A stretch of 64,000 bases of DNA from Pseudazoarcus sp963975885 (GTDB lineage Bacteria > Pseudomonadota > Gammaproteobacteria > Burkholderiales > Rhodocyclaceae): assembly GCA_963975885.1 (NCBI GenBank), contig CAXBIS010000005.1, positions 1 through 64,000 of the forward strand, read 5' to 3'. A model generated the notes under the pieces. The model did no database searches and was not told the origin of the DNA. It saw nothing but the letters and a program-made list of their open reading frames with translations. The translations under genes and the position numbers were made by a program. Shown here piece after piece: positions 42,281 to 51,601 of the stretch; the first letter of the stretch is position 1; every line of letters begins with the position of its first letter.

Positions 42281-44746
42281 TCAACCTGGTGCGCGGCGCT
42301 GCAGACGCAGTGCATTGAGCACCACCAGCAGCGAACTCAGCGCCATGCCCAGCCCCGCCATCCACGGCGTGATCAGGCCGGCCATCGCCAGCGGCACCGA
42401 GGTGAAATTGTACGCGAACGACCACCACAGGTTCTCGCGCACCACACGCAAGGTCTTGCGCGCATGGGAAATGCCGTCGGACAGTCCGTCGAGCCGCTCG
42501 GAGAGCAGCACGATATCTCCCTGGTTGCGCGCCAGTTCCGTGCCGCCACCCATCGCGATCGACAACTGCGCCTGCGCCAGCACCGGCGCATCGTTGACAC
42601 CGTCGCCGAGCATCGCCACCACCGCGCCGGGCTCGCGCTGCCAGGCCGCGACGCGTGCCTGCTTGTCCTCCGGCGTCATGCCGGCATGGGCCTCGTCGAT
42701 CCCGAGGCGCTGCGCGACCGCGCGCACGGCCGCCTCGCCATCGCCGGACACGATGGCCATCGGCACGCCCTCACGCCTCAATCGCGACACCAGTACCGGG
42801 GCATCCTCGCGCGGCGTGTCGGCCAGCACGAAACGCGCTCGCCAGCCACGCTCGCCACCGAGGGCGACCACCGAGCCCTCGCCTGCATCGCTCAAGCCGT
42901 CCTGCGACTCGGCGCCGGCCAGTTCCGCCACGAAAGCCGGTCGGCCGACGCGAACGCGCTCGCCGCCGGCCACCGCCTCGACGCCCTGCCCGGTCACCGC
43001 TTGCACATCGACCAGCGTCGGCAACACAAGCCCCTTGCCGGCGCGGCGCAGCGCGGCCGCGATGGCGTGCTCGGAGCCCTGCTCCAGCGCCGCCGCCAGC
43101 GCGCGCGCGCCCGCCTCGTCGCCCTCTAGCACATCCACGCGCTCGACGCGCATCTCGCCGTGGGTCAGCGTGCCGGTCTTGTCGAAGACGAAGCGGTTGG
43201 CCGTGGCCAGCGCCTCGATGGCGTGCCCGCGCGTGACCAGGATGCCCATGCGCGCGAGCGCGTCGGTGGCCACCGTCAGCGCCGTCGGCGTGGCCAGCGA
43301 CAGCGCGCACGGGCAGGCCACGACCAGCACCGAGACGAACACCCACAGCGCGCGATCCGGGTCGATGAACTGCCAACCGATCAGGGTCGCGGCCGAGAGC
43401 GCGAGCAAGGCGACGATGAACACGCGCGCGACACGGTCGGCCTGGGTGGCGATGGCCGGGCGATCCTGCGCAGCGCGATCGATCAGACGGCGAATCGCCG
43501 CCAGCCGCGTGGCCTCGCCCACCTGGCGAACCTCGACGACGATTGGGCTGGAAACATTGATGCTGCCGCCGGTCACCTGCGCGCCCGCGACCTTGGGCAC
43601 CGCCCGGCTCTCGCCGGTGAGCAGGGCCTCGTTGGCCGAACTCGTGCCGTCGACGACGACACCATCGACGGCGATGACCTCGCCCGGACGCACGCGCACG
43701 CGATCACCCGGCGCAAGCTGCGAGACCGGCACACGCTCGCCGACGCCGGCGGCATCGAGTCGTTCGGCAAACGCCGGCAGCACCTTGCCCAGCTCCTCGA
43801 CCCCGCGCACTGCCTTCTGGCGCGCGAGCATCTCCAGATACCGCCCGCACAGCAGCAGAAAGACGAACATCGCGACCGAATCGAAATACACCTCCGGACC
43901 GTCGGTGAGCGTCGCCCACACGCTGGCGGCAAACGCGCTGCCCACGCCCAGCGCGACCGGCACGTCCATGCCCAGCGCGCGCAGTTTCAGATCGCGCCAG
44001 GCGCGGCGGAAGAACGGCGCGGCCGAATAGAACACCACCGGCACGGTCAGGATCAGGCTCGCCCAGCGCATCAGCAGGTCGGCGTCGCGCGACAGTTCGT
44101 CCTCGCCTGCGATGTAGGCCGGGTAGGCGTACATCATCACCTGCATCATGCCGAAGCCGGCCACGAATACGCGCCAAAGCATCGAACGGCGCTCGCGGTG
44201 GGCGACCTGCTCGAGGCGCTCGGCGTCATAAGGATAGGCGCGATAGCCGATTGCCTGGATGGCCGCGAGGATTCCGGACAACTGCGTCACGCGCGTATCC
44301 CATCGCACGCGCGCGCGCCGCGTCGCGTAGTTGACCTCCATCAGCGTCACGCCGCGCTGGGCGGTGACATGGCGTTCGTTGAGCCATACGCAGGCTGCGC
44401 AGGTGATGCCTTCGAGGATCAGCGCCGCCTCGCGTTCGTGCTCTCCGATGGGTCGCACGAAGCCCTGCTGGAAATCGGGGTGGTCGAACAGGCCGAGATC
44501 CTGCAGTTCGGTCGGCATGGCCTCGCGCACCGGCTCGGGCATGGCGTCGCGGTGGCGGTAGTAGGCGGCAAGGCCATTGTCGACGATGGCGCTGGCCACC
44601 GCCTCGCAACCGGCGCAGCACATGCGTCGGTCCACGTCGTCGATGCGCACCCAGTGGGAGGTGCTCGACGGGACGGGCAGGCCGCAGTGGTAGCAGCCCT
44701 CGGCGTCTTCAGGCGCGCTTGCGACAGGGGAAGGGACGGAACTCAT
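42281..44746 (-). CDS. ccoI: Copper-translocating P-type ATPase CcoI (FixI)
   Basis: The 821-residue P1B-type ATPase supplies copper for cbb3 assembly. The N-terminus has CYHCGLP and RRMCCAGCEAVA clusters, then a metal-binding domain with GITCAACVWL. Eight membrane helices include the CPC motif (VVACPCALSLATPTAL). Phosphorylation motif DKTGTLTHGE and hinge GDGVNDAPVLAQA are intact. ATG 44746 is chosen; a TTG at 44767 would add seven residues. It is cotranscribed with ccoS. Confidence 0.95.
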   Translation of the reverse strand: MSSVPSPVASAPEDAEGCYHCGLPVPSSTSHWVRIDDVDRRMCCAGCEAVASAIVDNGLAAYYRHRDAMPEPVREAMPTELQDLGLFDHPDFQQGFVRPIGEHEREAALILEGITCAACVWLNERHVTAQRGVTLMEVNYATRRARVRWDTRVTQLSGILAAIQAIGYRAYPYDAERLEQVAHRERRSMLWRVFVAGFGMMQVMMYAYPAYIAGEDELSRDADLLMRWASLILTVPVVFYSAAPFFRRAWRDLKLRALGMDVPVALGVGSAFAASVWATLTDGPEVYFDSVAMFVFLLLCGRYLEMLARQKAVRGVEELGKVLPAFAERLDAAGVGERVPVSQLAPGDRVRVRPGEVIAVDGVVVDGTSSANEALLTGESRAVPKVAGAQVTGGSINVSSPIVVEVRQVGEATRLAAIRRLIDRAAQDRPAIATQADRVARVFIVALLALSAATLIGWQFIDPDRALWVFVSVLVVACPCALSLATPTALTVATDALARMGILVTRGHAIEALATANRFVFDKTGTLTHGEMRVERVDVLEGDEAGARALAAALEQGSEHAIAAALRRAGKGLVLPTLVDVQAVTGQGVEAVAGGERVRVGRPAFVAELAGAESQDGLSDAGEGSVVALGGERGWRARFVLADTPREDAPVLVSRLRREGVPMAIVSGDGEAAVRAVAQRLGIDEAHAGMTPEDKQARVAAWQREPGAVVAMLGDGVNDAPVLAQAQLSIAMGGGTELARNQGDIVLLSERLDGLSDGISHARKTLRVVRENLWWSFAYNFTSVPLAMAGLITPWMAGLGMALSSLLVVLNALRLQRRAPG

Positions 44747-44826
44747 GCGGGCGGGCGTGACACGCAAGCCGGACGAACCCGGCTCGGGAAAGCCCGCTTT
44801 GTATCACGATTCGCCCCACGATCGCC

Positions 44827-44840
44827 TTGCGCAAGATCAA
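44827..44840 (-). promoter_or_regulatory. Weak FNR-like site upstream of ccoI
   Basis: The plus-strand sequence TTGCGCAAGATCAA matches only one half-site well (ATCAA). It is 81 bp before ccoI at the end of the GntR gene. It could give weak FNR control of ccoIS, but the match is poor. Confidence 0.25.
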
Positions 44841-45538
44841 GACCGCGGTTTCGGACGGCGGTCCTGCAGCGCGCTCAGCGACACCAGCAGATCGCTGAAG
44901 CGCTCGCCCTGCACGGTGACGTGGTCGCGCAGCAATTGTGCGGCGCGCTCGCCTTCACCGGCGACGATGGCCTCGGTAATCGCATTGTGCTCGTCGAACG
45001 AAGCGCGCACGCGGTCGCGCACATGTAGCTGCATGCGCCGATACGGGCGCAGGCGACGCTGCAGCGAGCGCGCCTGCTCGATCAGGAACTGGTTGTGGCT
45101 GGCCGCGTAGATCGCCTGATGGAAACGCTCGTTGACGTAGAAGTAGGCGTTCGGGTCCCCGCCGTCGAGCACGCGCTGACTCTCCTCGTGCACTGCGACG
45201 AGACACTCGCGATCTTCGGGTGTGAGCCGACGCGCGGCCACGCGTGCGCACATGGCCTCGAGTTCGGCCATCACCTCGAACATCTCGCACAGGCGTTGAG
45301 GTGTAATCTCGACGACAACGGCACCGCGGCGCGGACGCATCTCCACCAGCCCTTCGGAATCGAGCTGAATGAGCGCCTCACGAATCGGCGTGCGCGACAC
45401 GCCGAACTCCTCGGCGAGTTCGGATTCGTCCAGGCGCATGGCCGGCGGATATTCGCCGGTGGCGATGCGCTCTTCGATCGTTTCGCGCAGATTGTCGGAG
45501 CGACGGGTCGCGCCGGGATGGGTGTCGGGACCGTTCAT
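44837..45538 (-). CDS. GntR/FadR-family regulator of malonate genes
   Basis: The 233-residue protein has an N-terminal winged helix (about 15-75, ESELAEEFGVSRTPIREALIQLDSEGLV) and a helical FCD effector domain with metal/acid-binding His residues (FHQAIYAASHN, FDEHNAI, LRDHV). It is divergent from the TRAP transporter and mdc genes, so it is probably their malonate-responsive repressor or activator, like MatR/GtrA-type regulators of rhizobia. ATG 45538 follows AGGAA; a GTG 27 bp upstream is less likely. Confidence 0.88.
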   Translation of the reverse strand: MNGPDTHPGATRRSDNLRETIEERIATGEYPPAMRLDESELAEEFGVSRTPIREALIQLDSEGLVEMRPRRGAVVVEITPQRLCEMFEVMAELEAMCARVAARRLTPEDRECLVAVHEESQRVLDGGDPNAYFYVNERFHQAIYAASHNQFLIEQARSLQRRLRPYRRMQLHVRDRVRASFDEHNAITEAIVAGEGERAAQLLRDHVTVQGERFSDLLVSLSALQDRRPKPRS

Positions 45539-45606
45539 CGGGTTCCTGTCCAGCGTCGCGGGCACGAGCCCGCACGGGTTTGACGAGTTTTCATCTTAGG
45601 CTATTC

Positions 45607-45638
45607 TCGTATACAAAAACGGCTATTTGGAATACAAA
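45607..45638. promoter_or_regulatory. Candidate GntR operators in the divergent promoter region
   Basis: TCGTATACAA (45607-45616) and TTTGGAATACAAA (45626-45638) are two related, partly palindromic sites 19 bp apart. They resemble the TNGTATACNA type bound by FadR-family GntR regulators, and lie between the regulator and the TRAP genes. A TAATAT -10-like element lies nearer the transporter gene. Confidence 0.45.
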
Positions 45639-45757
45639 CTATTCCTGCATGCTTGCCCACGGGCATCGACCGCCCGCCGAAGCGGTCGACGCAAATGCAC
45701 ACAGCATAGGCGAAGCGGTTTCGGCTCGACAATAATATTTCCATTGGAGACAACGAC

Positions 45758-46783
45758 ATGACCCGTAACACGACATCCGCCCGCAGGGGCTTTCTGCGCA
45801 CCGCGATGACCGTGGCCGCCGCCGTCACCTTCGGTGCCGGCCTGGCCGGTCAGGCTTCGGCTCAGGAGACGCTGCGCCTGTCGCACCAGTGGTCGACCAA
45901 CGACATCCGTCACAAGGTCGCCCAGATCATCGCCGACGAGGTCGAGAAGGCTGACGTCGGTCTCAAGATCCAGATCTTCCCGAGCCAGTCGCTGTTCAAG
46001 GCGCGCGACCAGTGGGGCGCGGCCTCGAGCGGCCGTCTGGACATGATGGTGCTGCCGCTGTCCTACGCCGGTGGCCGTCACCCCGAGTTCAACCTCACGC
46101 TGATGCCCGGTCTGGTGAAGAACCACGCGCACGCCAAGCGCATCAACGAATCGGCCTTCATGGACGAGATCGAGAAGATCGCCAACGCCAACGGCGTGGT
46201 GACCGTGGCCAAGGGCTGGCTCGCCGGCGGCTTCGCGTCCACCGGCAAGTGCATCCGCCAGCCCGGTGACGTTCAGGGCATGCAGATGCGCGCGGCCGGA
46301 AAGGCCTTCGAGCAGATGCTCGCCGGCGCCGGCGCGTCGATCGCCTCGATGCCCAGCTCCGAGGCCTACAACGCATTGCAGACCGGCGTCATCGACGCGC
46401 TCAACACCAGTTCGTCGAGCTTCGTGTCGTATCGCATCTACGAGCAGGTCAAGTGCTACACGCCGGCGGCCGACTACGCGCTGTGGTTCATGTACCAGCC
46501 GGTGATGATGTCCAAGCGTGCCTACGACAACCTCAACGACGCGCAGAAGGCCGCGCTGGCTGCCGCTTCCGAGAAGGCCGAGGCCTATTACGCCGAGGAA
46601 GGCGCCAAGGAAGACGCGACCTCGATCGAGGTGTTCGAGAAGGCCGGCATCGAGATTGCGCTGATGACCGAGGCTGACTTCAACGCCTGGCGCAAGCTTG
46701 CCGAGCAGACCTCCTACAAGGCCTTCAACGAGGAAGTGAAGGGCGGCCAGAAGCTGCTCGACCTCGCCCTGTCGGTGGATTGA
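45758..46783 (+). CDS. TRAP transporter substrate-binding protein (DctP type), probably malonate
   Basis: The 341-residue periplasmic protein has a twin-arginine-like signal (ARRGFLRTA, then hydrophobic AMTVAAAVTFGAGLAGQASA), suggesting Tat export. The DctP fold is indicated by LRLSHQWSTNDIRHKVAQII and a central Arg (GMQMRAAGKAF) that would bind the substrate carboxylate. The position next to malonate decarboxylase and a GntR regulator indicates malonate or a close dicarboxylate, as for the rhizobial MatPQM transporter. TTGGAG precedes the ATG. Confidence 0.92.
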   Translation: MTRNTTSARRGFLRTAMTVAAAVTFGAGLAGQASAQETLRLSHQWSTNDIRHKVAQIIADEVEKADVGLKIQIFPSQSLFKARDQWGAASSGRLDMMVLPLSYAGGRHPEFNLTLMPGLVKNHAHAKRINESAFMDEIEKIANANGVVTVAKGWLAGGFASTGKCIRQPGDVQGMQMRAAGKAFEQMLAGAGASIASMPSSEAYNALQTGVIDALNTSSSSFVSYRIYEQVKCYTPAADYALWFMYQPVMMSKRAYDNLNDAQKAALAAASEKAEAYYAEEGAKEDATSIEVFEKAGIEIALMTEADFNAWRKLAEQTSYKAFNEEVKGGQKLLDLALSVD

Positions 46784-46792
46784 CCCCGTCCG

Positions 46793-46824
46793 AGGCCGGC
46801 ACCCCGCAAGGGTGTCGGCCTTTT
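46793..46824 (+). terminator. Attenuating hairpin between TRAP P and Q genes
   Basis: AGGCCGGCACCC (46793-46804) pairs with GGGTGTCGGCCT (46810-46821) around CGCAA, with a short T4 tail. It would make the binding protein more abundant than the membrane subunits. Confidence 0.7.
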
Positions 46825-46850
46825 CGCGTCCGCACTTCCGGAGCATCGCA

Positions 46851-47387
46851 ATGCTTCTCTACGTCCGAACCGTGCACGCGCTGTCCCGCCTGTGCGGTCT
46901 GGCTGCCGCGACGATGATCGTCGCGTCGGTCCTCATCGTCTGCCAACTGGTGTTCATGCGCTACGTGCTCAACGCATCGACCGTGTGGCAGACCGAAGTG
47001 GTGGTTTACCTGATGATCGGCGCGACCCTGGTCGGCATGCCCTATGTGCAGCTGATTCGCGGCCACATCAACGTCGACCTGCTGCCCCTGTATCTGCGCA
47101 CCGGCGCGCCGCGCCGGCGCCTGTTCGTCGCCTGCGTCGTCCTGCAGGCGGCCGCCTGCGGTCTCATCGCCTGGTTTGCCGGCCATCTGTGGTTCGAGGC
47201 CGCATCCGGCGGCTGGCGCTCCGAATCGGTGTTCGGCACGCCGCTGTGGATCCCGTATCTGGCCATGCCGCTGGGCTTCGGCCTGCTGGTCCTGCAGTAC
47301 TTCGCCGACCTGCTCACCGCCATCGACTGCGACGACCCCTTCGTCGCACCGGAAAAGCGCTCACCTGCCGCGCAAGGGGAGAACTGA
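46851..47387 (+). CDS. TRAP transporter small membrane subunit (DctQ type)
   Basis: The 178-residue protein has four membrane segments (for example LCGLAAATMIVASVLIVCQLVFMRYVL region and PLGFGLLVLQYFADLLTAI) and the DctQ motif WQTEVVVYLMIGATLVGMPY. ATG 46851 has GGAG at 8 nt; the longer frame runs into the hairpin and is not used. The stop is 1 nt before the large subunit start. Confidence 0.9.
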   Translation: MLLYVRTVHALSRLCGLAAATMIVASVLIVCQLVFMRYVLNASTVWQTEVVVYLMIGATLVGMPYVQLIRGHINVDLLPLYLRTGAPRRRLFVACVVLQAAACGLIAWFAGHLWFEAASGGWRSESVFGTPLWIPYLAMPLGFGLLVLQYFADLLTAIDCDDPFVAPEKRSPAAQGEN

Positions 47388-47388
47388 C

Positions 47389-48708
47389 ATGGATCCCCTG
47401 CTGCTCAGTCTCTTCGTGCTGATCGTCACCGTCGCCGTGCTCTTCTCCGGCGTGTCGGTGGGCATCGGCCTGATCATTGTCTCGATCTTCTTCATCGTCT
47501 GGCAGGACGGCACCTACGGCCTGGCGATCCTGCCCGAGGTGCTGTTCGGCAAGCTCGACAGCTTCGCGCTGCTGTCGATTCCGATGTTCATCCTGATGGG
47601 CGCGGCCGTCGCTTCGTCGCGTGCCGGCGCCGACCTGTACGCGATGCTCGAGCGCTGGCTCACGCGCGTGCCCGGTGGCCTGGTGGTATCCAACCTGGGC
47701 GCCTGCGCGCTGTTCTCGGCGATGTCCGGCTCCTCGCCCGCGACCTGTGCGGCGATCGGCAAGATGGGCATCCCCGAGATGATCAAGCGCGGCTATCCCA
47801 AGGGCGTCGCCGCGGGCTCGATCGCCGCCGGTGGCACGCTGGGCATCCTGATCCCGCCCAGCGTCACGATGATCGTCTACGGCATCGCCACCGAGACCTC
47901 CATCGGCCGACTGTTCCTCGCCGGCATTCTTCCCGGCCTGATGCTCACCGGTCTGTTCATGGCCTGGGCGATCTGGTCGACCTGGCGCCAGGCCGGCGCC
48001 CACGTGGTGGTCTCCAACATCAAGTACACGCTCGCCGAGAAGCTGGAACTCGCGCCCAAGATCGTGCCCTTCCTGCTGATCATCGTCGGTGTGCTCTATG
48101 CGCTGTACGGTGGCGTGGCCACGCCGTCCGAGGCGGCCGGCGTGGGTGCGGCCTTCTGCGTGCTGCTGGCGGTGGTGATCTACGGCATGTGGCGTGGCAA
48201 GGCACTGTTTCACGTGTTCCGCGACTGCACCAAGGAGTCGGTGATGATCATGGTCATCATCGGCGCCTCGGGCATGTTCGGCTTCATGCTGTCGAGCCTG
48301 TACATCACCCAGTCGATCGCCGAGTGGATCATCGACCTGCAGCTGAATCCCTGGGCGCTGATGGCGATGATCAACCTGTTCTTGCTGTGCGCAGGCTTCT
48401 TCCTGCCGCCCGTGGCGGTGATCCTGATGACCGCGCCGATCCTGCTGCCCATCATCACCGAGGCGGGCTTCGACCCGTACTGGTTCGCCGTGGTGCTGAC
48501 GATCAACATGGAGATCGGCCTGATCACGCCGCCGGTGGGCCTCAACCTCTACGTCATCAACGGCATCGCGCCGGACATCCGCCTGCAGACCATCCTGTGG
48601 GGCTCGCTGCCTTATGTCGGCTGCATGGTGCTGGCCATCGTGCTGCTGTGCATCTTCCCCGGCATCGCGACCTGGTTCCCGGAGTTCCTGATGGGCCCGG
48701 CGGTATGA
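47389..48708 (+). CDS. TRAP transporter large membrane subunit (DctM type)
   Basis: The 439-residue, about 12-helix ion-coupled translocase has DctM hallmarks: ALLSIPMFILMGAAVASS, SGSSPATCAAIGKMGIPEM, AAGGTLGILIPPSVTMIVYG and TPPVGLNLYVINGIAP. It starts at ATG 47389 with AAGGGGAG upstream; an earlier in-frame start lies inside the small subunit gene. A stable hairpin separates it from mdcA. Confidence 0.95.
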   Translation: MDPLLLSLFVLIVTVAVLFSGVSVGIGLIIVSIFFIVWQDGTYGLAILPEVLFGKLDSFALLSIPMFILMGAAVASSRAGADLYAMLERWLTRVPGGLVVSNLGACALFSAMSGSSPATCAAIGKMGIPEMIKRGYPKGVAAGSIAAGGTLGILIPPSVTMIVYGIATETSIGRLFLAGILPGLMLTGLFMAWAIWSTWRQAGAHVVVSNIKYTLAEKLELAPKIVPFLLIIVGVLYALYGGVATPSEAAGVGAAFCVLLAVVIYGMWRGKALFHVFRDCTKESVMIMVIIGASGMFGFMLSSLYITQSIAEWIIDLQLNPWALMAMINLFLLCAGFFLPPVAVILMTAPILLPIITEAGFDPYWFAVVLTINMEIGLITPPVGLNLYVINGIAPDIRLQTILWGSLPYVGCMVLAIVLLCIFPGIATWFPEFLMGPAV

Positions 48709-48714
48709 CGCATC

Positions 48715-48738
48715 CGGCCCCGGCCTTCGCCGGGGCCG
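48715..48738 (+). other. RNA hairpin between the transporter and mdcA
   Basis: CGGCCCCGGC (48715-48724) pairs perfectly with GCCGGGGCCG (48729-48738) around CTTC. There is no T tail, so it is more likely an mRNA stability or processing element than a terminator. Confidence 0.55.
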
Positions 48739-48751
48739 CGGAGAAACACGC

Positions 48752-50401
48752 ATGAACGCCAACGATCGCCGTTTTCCCGGCACGCCGCGCTCCGAACGCA
48801 AGGGGCGTGCGGCGCGTCTCGCGCAGGGTCGGCATGTGGCCGCGGACGACGTCCCGGCGCTGCTCGAGGCCGTCGTCGAGTGCGGCGACCGCGTCTGCGT
48901 CGAGGGCAACAACCAGAAGCAGGCCGACTTCCTCGCCCGCACATTGGCTGGAGTGGACCCGCAGCGCGTGCATGACCTGCATCTGGTGCAGTCGGTCGTC
49001 GCCCTGCCTGAGCACGTCGCACTGTTCGAGCGCGGCATCGCCAGCCAGCTCGACTTCTCGTTCTCCGGCCCACAGGCCACGCGGCTGGCCGCGTTGGTCG
49101 AGGAAGGCCAGATTCGCGTCAACGCCATCCACACTTATCTGGAGTTGTTCGCGCGCTACTTCGTCGATCTCACCCCCAATGTCGCGCTGATCGCGGCCGA
49201 AGCGGCGGATGCCGAGGGCAATCTGTACACCGGCCCCAACACCGAGGACACGCCGGCCATCGTCGAAGCCACGGCCTTTCGCGGCGGCATCGTCATCGCG
49301 CAGGTCAATGAAATCCGCGACACCCTGCCGCGCGTCGACATCCCCGCCGACTGGGTCGATTACGTCGTCGAGGCGCCCACGCCCTACTACATCGAACCGC
49401 TTTTCACGCGTGACCCGGCGCTGATCTCGGAGATCCAGGTGCTGATGGCGATGATGGCCATCAAAGGCATCTACGCGCGCTACGGGGTCACCACGCTCAA
49501 TCACGGCATCGGTTTCGACACCGCCGCCATCGAACTGCTGCTGCCCACCTGGGGGGCGCAGCTCGGTCTCAAGGGCAGGATCTGCACGCACTGGGCGCTC
49601 AACCCGCATCCGGCGCTGATTCCGGCCATCGAGGCGGGCTTCGTGCACTCGGTACACAGCTTCGGCTCGGAACTGGGCATGGAGAACTACATCGCCTCGC
49701 GCCCGGACGTGTTCTTCACCGGTGCGGACGGCTCGATGCGTTCGAACCGCGCGTTCTGCCAGGCCGCCGGCCACTACGCCTGCGACCTGTTCATCGGCTC
49801 GACGCTGCAGATCGATCTGGCCGGCAACAGTTCGACCGCCACACGCGGTCGCATCGCCGGTTTCGGCGGCGCACCGAACATGGGGGCGGATGCGCGCGGA
49901 CGCCGCCACGAAAGCGCCGCCTGGATCAAGGCCGGCGAAGAGGCGCGCCAGGGGCGCGACGAGATGCCGCGCGGGCGCAAGCTCGTGGTGCAGATGGTCG
50001 AAACCTTCCGCGAGCACATGGCGCCGGCCTTCGTCGAACGCCTCGACGCCTGGGATCTGGCGCGCGACATGGGCTTGTCCAACCCGCCGGTGATGATCTT
50101 CGGCGACGACCTCACCCACATCGTCACCGAGGAAGGCATCGCCAACCTGCTGCTGTGCCGCGACCGGGGCGAACGCGAGCAGGCCATTCGCGGCGTGGCC
50201 GGCTACACCGAGGTGGGGCTCGCGCGCGACCGCGACCGCGTCGCCGAACTGGAGGCCCGCGGCGTGATCCTGCGCCCCGAGTCGCTCGGCATATCCCGCC
50301 GCCAGGCCAGCCGCGACCTGCTCGCGGCGCGCTCGGTCAAGGATCTGGTGCGCATCTCGGGTGGGCTCTATGACCCGCCCAGCCGCTTTCGCAACTGGTG
50401 A
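48752..50401 (+). CDS. mdcA: Malonate decarboxylase alpha subunit
   Basis: The 549-residue subunit is an acetyl-S-ACP:malonate ACP transferase that exchanges acetyl for malonyl on the carrier protein. It has the CoA-transferase-like fold seen in VVECGDRVCVEGNNQKQADFLARTL and a long conserved body (NTEDTPAIVEATAFRGGIVIAQ, GFDTAAIELLLPTWG). Length is normal. It is first in the mdcACDEGBH operon and has GGAG upstream. Confidence 0.95.
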   Translation: MNANDRRFPGTPRSERKGRAARLAQGRHVAADDVPALLEAVVECGDRVCVEGNNQKQADFLARTLAGVDPQRVHDLHLVQSVVALPEHVALFERGIASQLDFSFSGPQATRLAALVEEGQIRVNAIHTYLELFARYFVDLTPNVALIAAEAADAEGNLYTGPNTEDTPAIVEATAFRGGIVIAQVNEIRDTLPRVDIPADWVDYVVEAPTPYYIEPLFTRDPALISEIQVLMAMMAIKGIYARYGVTTLNHGIGFDTAAIELLLPTWGAQLGLKGRICTHWALNPHPALIPAIEAGFVHSVHSFGSELGMENYIASRPDVFFTGADGSMRSNRAFCQAAGHYACDLFIGSTLQIDLAGNSSTATRGRIAGFGGAPNMGADARGRRHESAAWIKAGEEARQGRDEMPRGRKLVVQMVETFREHMAPAFVERLDAWDLARDMGLSNPPVMIFGDDLTHIVTEEGIANLLLCRDRGEREQAIRGVAGYTEVGLARDRDRVAELEARGVILRPESLGISRRQASRDLLAARSVKDLVRISGGLYDPPSRFRNW

Positions 50402-50406
50402 GCACG

Positions 50407-50721
50407 ATGGAAAGACTGCACTACGACATTCCCAGCCAAGGACCGGCGCGTCGGCGCGATCCGGTGCTCGTCGGCGTGACCGCCTCGGGCAACTGCGAGG
50501 TGCTGATCGAGGCGGCCGACACCCCCGACGCCTGCCGCGTGTCGGTCAACACTTCGGCGCTTGGCTTCGGCGCCATCTGGCAGGCCGTGCTGGGTGACTT
50601 CGGACGGCGCCACACCGCCGGGGGGCTGGCCATCGAAATCAACGACGTCGGCGCCACGCCCGCCGTGGTCAGCCTGCGCCTGGACCAGGCGATCGAGGTC
50701 TGGGAGGAGGAGCATGCCTAG
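50407..50721 (+). CDS. mdcC: Malonate decarboxylase acyl carrier protein (delta)
   Basis: The 104-residue carrier bears a 2'-(5''-triphosphoribosyl)-3'-dephospho-CoA group; the modified Ser is probably Ser27 in VTASGNCEVL. The C-terminal half (LGFGAIWQAVLGDF) matches MdcC. A GTG at 50398, overlapping the mdcA stop, could add three residues. MdcB and MdcG from the same operon make and attach the prosthetic group. Confidence 0.92.
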   Translation: MERLHYDIPSQGPARRRDPVLVGVTASGNCEVLIEAADTPDACRVSVNTSALGFGAIWQAVLGDFGRRHTAGGLAIEINDVGATPAVVSLRLDQAIEVWEEEHA

Positions 50722-51601
50722 AAAGAGTTTCTATGAAGCCTCGGCGCGCGAGCGCGTACTCGCGCTGCTCGACGCCGACAGCTTCCATGAATTCGTCCCG
50801 CCCTCCGAGCGCGCGACCAGCCCGCACCTGCGCGAGCTCGACCAGCCAGTGGCCTTCGACGACGGCCTGATCGCCGGCGCCGGCACGCTGACCGGCCGCG
50901 CAGTGCTCGTCGCCGCGCAGGAAGGCGCCTTTCTTGGTGGCGCGGTCGGCGAGGTGCACGGCGCCAAGCTCGTCGGCCTGCTGCGCCGCGCCATTGTCGA
51001 GCGCCCCGCGGCGGTACTGATCCTGTTCGATTCGGGTGGCGTGCGTCTGCACGAGGCCAATGCCGGTCTGGTCGCAGTCTCCGAAATCCTGCGCGCGATC
51101 TGCGCCGCGCGCGCCGAGGGCGTGCGCATCGTCGGCCTGATCGGTGGCGCGGCCGGCTGCTTCGGCGGCACCGGGCTGATCGCACGCTGCTGCGACGCCA
51201 TCGTGATGAGCGAGGAAGGCCGCCTGGCGATGTCCGGACCCGAAGTCATCGAGACCGTGCACGGCGTCGAGGAATTCGACGCGCGCGACCGCGCCCTGGT
51301 GTGGCGCGTGACCGGGGGCAAGCACCGCTATCTGCTGGGCGAAGCCGACCGCCTCGTCGACGACGACATCGCCGCTTTCCGCAGTGCCGCCATCGAGCTG
51401 CTCGACGGCCCCTCCGGCCTGGATCTGGACGATGTCGAACGCGAACACGCGATGCTCGCCGCGCGCTGGCAAGCCTACGCCGACTGCGAGGATGCGCCCG
51501 AAATCTGGCGGCGGCTGGGCATCGAGACGCCCGACGAGATTGCCATGATGGACGCCGCCGAGTTCGTCGCAACGGCCGATCTGGCACGGAGGCCCGCATG
51601 A
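50714..51601 (+). CDS. mdcD: Malonate decarboxylase beta subunit
   Basis: The 295-residue carboxyltransferase-like subunit, with MdcE, decarboxylates malonyl-S-ACP. The crotonase/carboxylase fold is clear in LFDSGGVRLHEANAGLVAVSEIL and GLIGGAAGCFGGTGLIAR, the oxyanion Gly region. The start ATG 50714 overlaps mdcC and has a perfect GGAGGAGGAG site. Length is normal. Confidence 0.95.
   Translation: MPRKSFYEASARERVLALLDADSFHEFVPPSERATSPHLRELDQPVAFDDGLIAGAGTLTGRAVLVAAQEGAFLGGAVGEVHGAKLVGLLRRAIVERPAAVLILFDSGGVRLHEANAGLVAVSEILRAICAARAEGVRIVGLIGGAAGCFGGTGLIARCCDAIVMSEEGRLAMSGPEVIETVHGVEEFDARDRALVWRVTGGKHRYLLGEADRLVDDDIAAFRSAAIELLDGPSGLDLDDVEREHAMLAARWQAYADCEDAPEIWRRLGIETPDEIAMMDAAEFVATADLARRPA

Noticed and set aside
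42045..42428. Longer 127-aa start for ccoS
   Set aside because: The extra 53 residues are antisense-like and overlap ccoI; the known CcoS N-terminus starts at 42269.
44827..44840. FNR site for ccoI as a finding
   Set aside because: Only one half-site matches, so it is kept as a weak feature and not promoted.
47314..49134. Minus-strand frame spanning dctM and mdcA
   Set aside because: Antisense reading across two well-supported plus-strand genes.
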